DNA of 6,468 nucleotides, from NCBI GenBank assembly GCA_945946715.1, contig CAMEWU010000137.1:1-6468 (forward strand), in the 5' to 3' direction. Made by a program: the position numbers and the translations under genes. Source of the stretch: an uncultured Clostridium sp. Lineage in GTDB: Bacteria > Bacillota > Clostridia > Lachnospirales > Lachnospiraceae. Positions 1 through 5,806 of this stretch are shown in pieces; position 1 is the stretch's first letter, and the number at the start of each line of letters is the position of its first letter. Below the pieces are notes generated by a model that did no database searches, was not told the DNA's origin, and saw only the letters and a program-made list of their open reading frames with translations.

Positions 1-443
1 TGACATCAGAAGCAACGGGCAAGAAAGATTTGGAACAGTATAAGGGTGTTTGTATCTGTGCATACGCCATATGTGTGATTGCAGCGATGGTGATGATACT
101 GCTTGCACTTATAATTCCTGAGCAAATTGTTTCTTTGTTTACAAAAGATACATCCATTATTGCGACCGGTGGTATTTATTTGTTACTAATGGGAATAAAT
201 CTTATTTCCAAGTCAGCCAATATTATTATAGGAAATGGAATCCGGGGGAGTGGAGATACCAGATGGATGTTGTATACTCAAATACTTGGGACCATAGGTA
301 TTGTTATTGTGGCAGCGTTATTGGTATATGTCTGCAAATTCGGAATTCTTGGTGTATTTCTGGCTGTCTTGTTAGATGAAGTTGTAAGGGCGCTAATTAA
401 CTTATGGAAGTACTTGAGAATCGTCAAGGCATGGGGAAACTAG
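1..443 (+). CDS. MATE family efflux transporter, C-terminal part (5' end outside window)
   Basis: The reading frame is open from the first complete codon at base 3 to a TAG at 441-443, so the start lies upstream and about 147 C-terminal residues are visible. A TTG at 30 begins an open frame but is an internal Leu codon, because coding sequence continues before it. The visible part has about four hydrophobic segments, near bases 57-120, 160-205, 270-330 and 340-395. The loop IRGSGDTRW (bases 240-266) matches the conserved 'RGxGDT' loop of the second half of MATE transporters. The segment before it, SANIIIGNG, also fits the family. MATE proteins are inner-membrane Na+- or H+-coupled antiporters that export cationic drugs and metabolites; the substrate cannot be told from this fragment. 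The end, with a few basic residues after the last helix, looks natural. No terminator is visible in the following 150 bases. The gap to the next gene and that gene's own promoter argue against a shared function. Confidence 0.88.
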   Translation, partial: TSEATGKKDLEQYKGVCICAYAICVIAAMVMILLALIIPEQIVSLFTKDTSIIATGGIYLLLMGINLISKSANIIIGNGIRGSGDTRWMLYTQILGTIGIVIVAALLVYVCKFGILGVFLAVLLDEVVRALINLWKYLRIVKAWGN

Positions 444-511
444 AAAATCTGAAGCAAATAAATGAAAAATATACAGAGTTGGCAGAGGCAACCTGAAAAA
501 GTACAAAAAAC

Positions 512-541
512 GATAAACGGTATGAAATAACTGACAAACGG
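512..541 (+). promoter_or_regulatory. Candidate LytTR-regulator binding site: 9-bp direct repeat
   Basis: GATAAACGG (512-520) and GACAAACGG (533-541) match at 8 of 9 bases and start 21 bp apart, leaving a 12-bp gap. LytTR-domain regulators such as AgrA and ComE bind pairs of about 9-bp direct repeats with a 12-13 bp gap, placing both sites on one face of the helix. The pair ends 24 bp before a TATAAT box, about -37 to -66 relative to the likely start of transcription, which suits an activator. The bases only partly match the published AgrA/ComE consensus. The natural candidate to bind here is the LytTR regulator encoded just downstream, which would make the operon autoregulated; that is inference. 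Confidence 0.45.
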
Positions 542-543
542 AT

Positions 544-571
544 TTGTTTTGATTCACAAGTGTAGTATAAT
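544..571 (+). promoter_or_regulatory. Candidate sigma-A promoter of the two-component operon
   Basis: A perfect -10 hexamer TATAAT lies at 566-571. The best -35 is TTGTTT at 544-549 with a 16-bp spacer, which matches TTGACA at only 4 of 6 positions. A weak -35 with a consensus -10 fits a promoter needing an activator bound at the repeats just upstream (512-541). Transcription would start near 578, giving a leader of about 25 nt. Confidence 0.6.
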
Positions 572-592
572 AGAAAGAGTTTAATGTTATTT

Positions 593-596
593 GGAG
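593..596 (+). promoter_or_regulatory. Ribosome binding site that fixes the response regulator start
   Basis: GGAG at 593-596 lies 6 nt before the ATG at 603. An in-frame TTG at 591 directly overlaps this site and would leave no ribosome binding site of its own, so the ATG at 603 is the start. Confidence 0.75.
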
Positions 597-602
597 AAAA
601 GT

Positions 603-1328
603 ATGGTAATCAATTTTTCAATTTGTGATGATAATCCAAAGAGTCTGAATGAAATACATGATACAATCTGCCGATTGTCTGATCAATATAAGATTAATGT
701 TTCTCTATACTCTTCTGCCGGTGAATTGCTGGACAGTATGAAGGAAGCTGAGAGAAGGAATCAGCTGTTACCGGATTTTGTATTAATTGATATTGAGATG
801 CCGGAAATGAATGGAATTGAACTGGGAAAACAAATTAAGACATTATTTCCGGATGTATGTCTGGTCCTTGTGACATCTTATTTAGAATATGCAGTAAAAG
901 GGTATGAAGCCAAGGCATATCGCTATCTTTTAAAACCCATTACGATTGAGTATATTGAAGCTTTAATCCAAGACTTTATGAGAGAACAGAATCAGATTAA
1001 GAAGGTATTGGTGAAGGATAAGGCACAGGAACACTTGCTTTTAATTAAGGATATCGTGTATATTAGTGCTGAAGATAAATATACCATTCTTTATACAGAG
1101 AATAATCATTATTTTGATTATAAAAGTCTAAAAGAATATGAAGAACTGCTGACAGATTACGGATTTTACCGAATACATAGAAAATATCTGATAAATATGT
1201 ACTATCATAAAAGTCTGGGAAAGGGATTTGTAACATTGAGCTGTAATGTAGAACTCCCAATAAGCAGAAGAAAAGAGAATGAGTATAGAGAAAAATTATT
1301 GAAAATGCTTGAGAGAGACATATTATGA
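603..1328 (+). CDS. LytTR-family response regulator (AgrA/LytR type)
   Basis: A 241-residue DNA-binding response regulator, the usual length for the family. Residues 3-120 form a receiver domain: acidic pair D9-D10, phospho-acceptor D63 in LIDIEMPEMNG, a Thr/Ser switch at T91-S92, and K111 in LLKP. Residues about 135-238 form a LytTR DNA-binding domain. Its signs are the YISAEDKYTILYT strand region, the FYRIHRKYLIN motif (188-198) with its conserved His, and the basic SRRK near 221-224. The protein would be phosphorylated by the histidine kinase encoded next and bind paired direct repeats to activate transcription. The start at 603 was chosen because GGAG lies 6 nt upstream. Its stop overlaps the kinase start by 4 bp (ATGA at 1325-1328), so the two are translationally coupled. 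LytTR regulators control quorum sensing, bacteriocins, virulence or envelope functions; the target genes are not evident here. The family call is firm; the regulon is unknown. Confidence 0.94.
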   Translation: MVINFSICDDNPKSLNEIHDTICRLSDQYKINVSLYSSAGELLDSMKEAERRNQLLPDFVLIDIEMPEMNGIELGKQIKTLFPDVCLVLVTSYLEYAVKGYEAKAYRYLLKPITIEYIEALIQDFMREQNQIKKVLVKDKAQEHLLLIKDIVYISAEDKYTILYTENNHYFDYKSLKEYEELLTDYGFYRIHRKYLINMYYHKSLGKGFVTLSCNVELPISRRKENEYREKLLKMLERDIL

Positions 1329-2617
1329 TGGATTTAATTTTTACCATTCTAATTATATTAGTGAACGTTTCTGCGGTGTTGAATGTTTTGTTGATATTAA
1401 AAGTATTTTTTGGCGCAACAATTCGGTTGTCCCAAAGAATACTTTTTCTTGTTGCCGGTATATTTCTCGCTATTAACAGCATTTTAGTATTGATTCCCGG
1501 TTCAGATGACTATACCGGAATTGTGGTGTTTCTCTATATGCTGCTTACAATCAATATTTTATCTGCATCCCACAGAATTAAAAATAGCATACTGGCAGTT
1601 CCGGCGGCTTTAATGTATGTCCAATGGGGTACTATTTTTATGGTTATAGAACGGCTATTTGGATGGGATAAATTCGTATATCATTCTGAAAAAGTGATGG
1701 AAGTCACTCCGGCAACGATAATACCGGATGTTCTATTAGTGGTGATTTTGTTTGTTCTTTTCAAAAAGGTTGAGAAGGAAGAGGTTACTTTACAGCTTTC
1801 AACGAGGGAATGCATATTGGTTACTATTGTATGTATCGTATGCCCAATTATTGTAGAATATCTCAACTATTTAGAAGTGTATATGGAGAATCCGTTATAT
1901 GGTTTATTTTCACTCATTTGTATGGTTTCCATTGATATCGCACTGATTTATGCATTAGTACATAGGAAGAAAATGGAATTATACAAGCAGAGAGCAAATC
2001 AGTATAAAGATCAATTTCAAACAGAATATGACTATTTTAAGGATTATAGGGAAAATAACAGTCAGACAATTCGGTTTCGACATGACTGGAACAATCATAT
2101 GGTTGTAATAAAGGAGCTATTAGACAAAGGAGAATATGAACGTGCCTGTGAGTATTTTTCAAATCTAACAGCTGAGAATCCGGTGCCGCAAAAATCATAT
2201 CTGACAGGAAATGAAATCGTGGATGTAATCTTGAATTCCAAGCGCCATGTGTTAGAAGAGAATGGGATTCAGTTGAATCTGAATGGGAATCTGTCTGAAC
2301 TGGATTTTATGAAGGATGTGGACTGCTGTATTCTGTTCTCTAATATTATAGATAATGCCATTGAAGCCAATATAGTAGAACGGGAAGAACGATATATTAC
2401 GCTTACAGTCAAAAGAACCAAGAGTCTTCTATGTATTGAAGTCAGAAATCCTTTTGAGGATAATGACAGGCATAGAGTAAAAGATAAAACCAATGGAGAG
2501 CATCATGGTATTGGACTACAAAATGCAATAGACATTATTAAAAAGTATTCCGGTGAGTATAGTATTGAAAAACGGGAGCATATTTTTACCATCAGATGTT
2601 GTTTTACAATAGAATAA
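1325..2617 (+). CDS. Sensor histidine kinase, GHKL family, AgrC-like (HPK10 type)
   Basis: A 430-residue membrane sensor kinase. Six to seven hydrophobic segments fill residues 3-212 (about 3-29, 38-57, 64-81, 87-109, 132-147, 162-182, 191-212), the polytopic input domain typical of AgrC-like kinases. A short helical linker (214-248) leads to the H-box RFRHDWNNH with phospho-accepting H253. The ATPase domain follows, with the N-box in FSNIIDNAIEAN (338-349), a conserved Asn in IEVRNPF (N375), and the G-box GIGLQN (395-400). Kinases of this class usually sense peptides outside the cell and phosphorylate LytTR regulators, which matches the gene before it. The start ATG at 1325 overlaps the regulator stop; a second ATG at 1328 is equally possible. 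The local ribosome binding site is weak (GAGAGA), consistent with coupling. No agrB or agrD-like gene lies next to it, so the ligand is unknown. The family call is firm. Confidence 0.93.
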   Translation: MMDLIFTILIILVNVSAVLNVLLILKVFFGATIRLSQRILFLVAGIFLAINSILVLIPGSDDYTGIVVFLYMLLTINILSASHRIKNSILAVPAALMYVQWGTIFMVIERLFGWDKFVYHSEKVMEVTPATIIPDVLLVVILFVLFKKVEKEEVTLQLSTRECILVTIVCIVCPIIVEYLNYLEVYMENPLYGLFSLICMVSIDIALIYALVHRKKMELYKQRANQYKDQFQTEYDYFKDYRENNSQTIRFRHDWNNHMVVIKELLDKGEYERACEYFSNLTAENPVPQKSYLTGNEIVDVILNSKRHVLEENGIQLNLNGNLSELDFMKDVDCCILFSNIIDNAIEANIVEREERYITLTVKRTKSLLCIEVRNPFEDNDRHRVKDKTNGEHHGIGLQNAIDIIKKYSGEYSIEKREHIFTIRCCFTIE

Positions 2618-2680
2618 TAGCATTTTTGATTTGGTTGCACCAGTGATATAGATAATAGTATATGATGAATTGATAAAAGA

Positions 2681-2730
2681 AATGAGTCTTACATAGGGAG
2701 GAAAGTTCCTATGTAGGACTTATTTTATTT
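2681..2730 (+). terminator. Intrinsic terminator after the two-component operon
   Basis: A 17-bp stem pairs 2681-2697 with 2708-2724, all Watson-Crick except two G-U pairs, around a 10-nt loop (2698-2707). It runs into a U-rich tail, ACTTATTTTATTT. It begins about 63 nt after the kinase stop and ends at the edge of the Pho-box-like array for the next gene, so it separates the two units. The tail is interrupted by As, so termination may not be complete. Confidence 0.82.
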
Positions 2731-2779
2731 TACATAGATTTGACATTAATACAACATTGATTTTACTTTCGTTTATTAT
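2729..2779 (+). promoter_or_regulatory. Candidate PhoP (Pho) box array and promoter of the phosphate transporter
   Basis: Hexamers TTTACA (2729), TTGACA (2740), ACAACA (2751) and TTTACT (2762) start exactly 11 bp apart; a fifth, TTATTA (2773), keeps the phase. The B. subtilis PhoP site is direct repeats close to TTAACA at 11-bp period. The first, second and fourth units match TT(A/T)A(C/T)A at five or six positions, the third at four. The full 11-mers also resemble each other, with shared AT after the hexamer gap in units 1-3. A -10-like TATTAT (2774-2779) follows, placing the array at about -57 to -19, the usual position for PhoP-activated promoters. No proper -35 is present at 17 bp, as expected if an activator is needed. 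Caution: the DNA is AT-rich. Confidence 0.6.
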
Positions 2780-2836
2780 CCTATTACATAGCCAAAGGAA
2801 TAAAAAGAAAGTAATTGACGAACAAGGAGAAAAGAA

Positions 2837-4552
2837 ATGAAAGAAACAATGCAAATTATATTTGGGCTGGTTGGTGGCCTGGCAATTTTCATTTTCGGTA
2901 TGAACATGATGAGTGAGTGCCTGCAGAAGGTTGCCGGAGACAAAATGAAGAAGATATTAGGATTGTTGACTAAGAATCCGTTGATGGGTGCCATTGCAGG
3001 TGCTTTGGTTACAGCAGTATTGCAGAGCAGTAGTGCGACTACTGTCATGGCAATTGGTTTTGTAAGTGCCGGCTTAATGGGTCTTCCACAGGCAATTTCC
3101 ATTATTATTGGTGCCAATATCGGTACTACCATTACTGCCCAGATTATCGCATTTAAAATCAGTGATTACATTTATCTCTTTATTTTCCTTGGATTTATTG
3201 CAGCCTTTGTTGCAAAAAATGAGAAAATAAAATATATCGGACAGACAGTATTTGCATTTGGACTTCTGTTTTTGGGTATTGAAACAATGGGTGATGTGAT
3301 GAAACCATTAGCTGCCAGTCCAATTTTTACAACTATGATTGGTAAAGTGGCAGATATTCCAATCCTTGGTGTAGCAGTTGGTACACTGATGACCGTTGTG
3401 GTTCAGAGTAGCAGTGCCACCATTGCAGTGTTACAGAATTTTGCTTCTCAGGCAGGACCGGATGAAGTTAACAGTATTATTGGCTTAGCAGGTGCCATTC
3501 CGATTTTGTTAGGTGATAATATTGGTACAACAATTACGGCATTACTGGCATGTATTGGACAATCTAAGGATGCAAAGCGAACGGCTGTGGCACATTGTAT
3601 TTTTAATATTTCCGGCTCGTTGTTGTTTATTTGGTTTGTGAAACCATACGCAAGTCTGATTCAGTGGATTTCACCAAAGGGACCGGAGGTAGAGGTGATT
3701 TCCAGACAGATTGCAAATGCCCATACCGGATTTAATCTGACCATGACAATCATCTGGATTCCGCTGGTATGGTTAATGGTAAAAATTGTTATGAAGATTA
3801 TTCCGGAAAGCAACAAGAAGATGGTTGATACTTCCGGCGTCTTATATCTGGATAATAAATTACTGGCACAGCCGGCAGCTGCATTGAATCTGGTAGCAAA
3901 GGAAATTATTCATTGCAGTGAGGTAGTAAGGGAGATGCTTCAAAATACGGCTAAGCTGGCAAAGAAAGAAGATAAAGAATTATTGAAAACCATTACAAAG
4001 CAGGCAGAAGAAGAACAAAAATTAAATGTGAGAATTACAGAATATCTGGCAGAACTGTTTGCCGGTGGTGGTCTGACGGAGGAGCAGGCCACCCAGACAG
4101 CGGGAATCATGTATGTGTTAAGTGACATTGACCGTATGGCTTCCCTGTGTGTAGATGTTATGCATTCGATTCAGGATAAAATGGAGAAGAAATACAAATA
4201 TTCCAAAGAAGCAATGAAGGAATTAGAGAAGAGTCTGTCCTTGATGGAAGGAATGTTTTCTGAGGCAATTACCATTATGAGTACCGGTAATACAGAGAAT
4301 GCAAAGAAGATTATTAAGAAGAAGGATACGGTACTGGATTTAGATATAAAGATGCGTAAGGCACACATGGAACGGGTTGCCAAGGGGAAATGTGCCGGAG
4401 ATTTGACGGCTCCATTTAACGGAATTTTGCATAGCATTGATCGTATGGGTAACAGTTGTGTGAATATTGCAGATGCGGCATTGGGCTGTGTAGACTTTAA
4501 GTATTTTATCAGTTTGGATGATGTAGCAGCCACAGAAGAAGTTTCTTATTAG
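2837..4552 (+). CDS. Na+/phosphate cotransporter with C-terminal PhoU-like domain (NptA/PF02690 type)
   Basis: A 571-residue membrane protein that would import inorganic phosphate with Na+. Residues 1-320 hold two related halves, each with the family signature: QSSSATT (63-69) followed by GANIGTT (92-98), and QSSSATI (190-196) followed by GDNIGTT (226-232). These duplicated QSSS and G-x-N-I-G-T-T motifs mark the Na_Pi_cotrans repeats and line the transport path. About eight hydrophobic segments are visible, the last near 301-321. Residues about 340-560 are soluble and helical with PhoU-like character, for example LSDIDRMASLCVDV and LHSIDRMGNSCVNIAD. This domain probably tunes transport to phosphate status. 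The length fits family members carrying the PhoU domain. AAGGAG (2824-2829) lies 7 nt before the ATG. The gene is alone in its transcription unit, behind a Pho-box-like array and in front of a strong terminator. Some family members may export phosphate, so the direction in this organism is inferred. Confidence 0.93.
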   Translation: MKETMQIIFGLVGGLAIFIFGMNMMSECLQKVAGDKMKKILGLLTKNPLMGAIAGALVTAVLQSSSATTVMAIGFVSAGLMGLPQAISIIIGANIGTTITAQIIAFKISDYIYLFIFLGFIAAFVAKNEKIKYIGQTVFAFGLLFLGIETMGDVMKPLAASPIFTTMIGKVADIPILGVAVGTLMTVVVQSSSATIAVLQNFASQAGPDEVNSIIGLAGAIPILLGDNIGTTITALLACIGQSKDAKRTAVAHCIFNISGSLLFIWFVKPYASLIQWISPKGPEVEVISRQIANAHTGFNLTMTIIWIPLVWLMVKIVMKIIPESNKKMVDTSGVLYLDNKLLAQPAAALNLVAKEIIHCSEVVREMLQNTAKLAKKEDKELLKTITKQAEEEQKLNVRITEYLAELFAGGGLTEEQATQTAGIMYVLSDIDRMASLCVDVMHSIQDKMEKKYKYSKEAMKELEKSLSLMEGMFSEAITIMSTGNTENAKKIIKKKDTVLDLDIKMRKAHMERVAKGKCAGDLTAPFNGILHSIDRMGNSCVNIADAALGCVDFKYFISLDDVAATEEVSY

Positions 4553-4586
4553 GAAACATTTATGAAATAAGTTGCATAATATTCCA

Positions 4587-4615
4587 TTGATAAAGTGGAA
4601 AAGGGACAGTAAACT
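4587..4615 (+). promoter_or_regulatory. Possible promoter of the regulator-ABC operon inside the upstream terminator
   Basis: TTGATA (4587-4592, 5 of 6 to TTGACA) is followed after 17 bp by TAAACT (4610-4615, 4 of 6 to TATAAT). Transcription would start near 4622, in the loop of the terminator hairpin, so the new transcript would carry only the right arm of the stem and would not terminate itself. This would resolve how the next gene is expressed although its ribosome binding site sits directly after the T-run. It is a weak match and remains a candidate. Confidence 0.35.
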
Positions 4616-4644
4616 AGAGTTAGATAGTTTACTGTTCTTTTTTT
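4601..4644 (+). terminator. Strong intrinsic terminator of the phosphate transporter gene
   Basis: A 16-bp stem pairs 4601-4616 with 4625-4640 around an 8-nt loop. The core is a perfect 10-bp dyad, CAGTAAACTA and TAGTTTACTG, extended outward with two G-U pairs. A run of seven T (4638-4644) follows. A smaller 7-bp stem (4582-4588 with 4594-4600) stands directly before it. The T-run ends 3 nt before the ribosome binding site of the next gene, so the hairpin would lie in that gene's leader if its promoter were upstream. The dyad could also serve as an operator. Confidence 0.88.
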
Positions 4645-4647
4645 GAT

Positions 4648-4652
4648 AGGAG
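4648..4652 (+). promoter_or_regulatory. Ribosome binding site that fixes the XRE regulator start
   Basis: AGGAG at 4648-4652 is 8 nt before the ATG at 4661. An in-frame TTG at 4643 overlaps the terminator T-run and precedes the ribosome binding site, so it is not the start. Confidence 0.8.
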
Positions 4653-4660
4653 ATGATGCA

Positions 4661-5806
4661 ATGGGTGTAGAAAGTATTGGAACAAATATTTTGAAATTAA
4701 GAAGAAACAAAGGTGTGACTCAGGAGGCACTGGCAGAATTCATTGGGGTGACCAAAACTTCTGTTTCCAAATGGGAAACAGGAAGTACCTTGCCGGATAT
4801 TCAGATATTACCCCTTCTTGCCTCTTACTTTGAGGTGTCTATCGATGATTTGCTTGCCTATACTCCAATGTTAAGCAAGGAACAGATTCAGTTCCAGTAT
4901 CATCGTCTTGCAAAGGAGTTTTCCGAAAAGCCATTTCCGGAGGTAATGGAAGAATGTGAGAAGATGATTAAAAAGTACTATGCCTGTTATGACTTCTTGC
5001 AGCAGATGGTGGTTTTGCTGATAAATCATATGGGGTTGGCAACCTTAGAGCAGGAGAAGAAGCATACACAAAAAATTGCCTATGATTTGTGTGAACATAT
5101 TATAACCGGATGTCAGGATGTGGGAATCTGTAATAATGTCATTGCCCTTCGGGAAATGCTGCATCTTCAATGTGGCAGGGCTGATTTGGTGATTGAAGAA
5201 ATAGAAGACGAAACCTTGAATGTCAATCGTATAGAGGACAAAGGAACCCTTTTAACTCTGGCATATCTTATGACAGGGAAATTGGAGCAGGCACAAAAGG
5301 CAGCACAGGTAGGAATGTACCGAAACCTTATGGATTTGCTGGGATATGGAGAACATTTGTTACAGGCAAAAGGGGATGATGTAAAATACGGTCTTTGGAT
5401 TCTGGAACGGTTAGATAAAGTGGTTGAAGGCTTTTCACTGATGAAATTGAATCCCAATTCCGTTGCCGGTTATGAGTATCAAGCGGCAGTATATTTAGCA
5501 GGTAAAGGATTACAGGCAACAGAGCTTTGGACCAGGGAAGAAGCAGAAGAACAGGTGTTAGAACGATTGGAACGGTTTATTGCAGCCAGTAAACAGCTTT
5601 TTGCTGATGGAATTCAGCTTCATGGAGATGATTTTTTTAACCATTTAGATGAATGGTTTCAAGACTTGGAACTCGGAATTTCCGGTGTACGAAACGAAGG
5701 ACTGGTACGGGATAGTGTAATACAAGGACTGCAACATCCGTTGTTTGCACAACTGAACAATCAGGAGCGATTACAAGAATTAAGGGAGGAGATAGAACAT
5801 GCTTGA
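4661..5806 (+). CDS. XRE-family helix-turn-helix regulator with long helical C-terminal region
   Basis: A 381-residue protein. Residues 6-65 are a Cro/C1-type helix-turn-helix domain: IGTNILKLRRNKGVTQEALA, then the recognition helix region VTKTSVSKWETGSTLPDI and the closing LLASYFEVSIDDLL. The remaining 300 residues look fully helical and soluble, without membrane segments. Stretches such as LLTLAYLMTGKLEQAQKAAQ (197-216) resemble tetratricopeptide-type helical pairs. This part probably serves for dimerisation or for sensing a ligand or protein partner; I do not recognise a specific named family for it. The gene overlaps the ABC ATPase gene by 8 bp, so it most likely controls that exporter and itself. 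This arrangement (XRE regulator, ATPase, permease) is common in Clostridia. The start ATG at 4661 is supported by AGGAG 8 nt upstream. The DNA-binding call is firm; target and signal are inference. Confidence 0.88.
   Translation: MGVESIGTNILKLRRNKGVTQEALAEFIGVTKTSVSKWETGSTLPDIQILPLLASYFEVSIDDLLAYTPMLSKEQIQFQYHRLAKEFSEKPFPEVMEECEKMIKKYYACYDFLQQMVVLLINHMGLATLEQEKKHTQKIAYDLCEHIITGCQDVGICNNVIALREMLHLQCGRADLVIEEIEDETLNVNRIEDKGTLLTLAYLMTGKLEQAQKAAQVGMYRNLMDLLGYGEHLLQAKGDDVKYGLWILERLDKVVEGFSLMKLNPNSVAGYEYQAAVYLAGKGLQATELWTREEAEEQVLERLERFIAASKQLFADGIQLHGDDFFNHLDEWFQDLELGISGVRNEGLVRDSVIQGLQHPLFAQLNNQERLQELREEIEHA

Noticed and set aside
404..496. A 30-codon + strand ORF overlapping the end of the MATE gene, rich in Lys and Glu
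   Set aside because: It has no ribosome binding site before either ATG (404 or 431), no Cys or leader-like features, and overlaps a well-supported gene in another frame; likely chance.
591..602. TTG start extending the response regulator by four residues
   Set aside because: The TTG forms part of the TTGGAG ribosome binding site sequence; the ATG at 603 is correctly spaced.
1063..1482. Long minus-strand ORF across the regulator-kinase junction
   Set aside because: It lies opposite two clear genes with intact conserved motifs; it has no recognisable domain and looks like a complement-strand shadow.
2689..2791. Three copies of TTACATAG (2689, 2730, 2784)
   Set aside because: The first belongs to the terminator stem, and the third is out of 11-bp phase with the Pho-box array, so together they are not a convincing repeat family.
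2776..3132. Minus-strand ORF opposite the start of the phosphate transporter
   Set aside because: Its apparent hydrophobic sequence is the complement of the transporter helices; there is no independent support.
4643..4660. TTG start extending the XRE regulator by six residues
   Set aside because: It lies in the terminator T-run and before the AGGAG site; the ATG at 4661 is correctly spaced.
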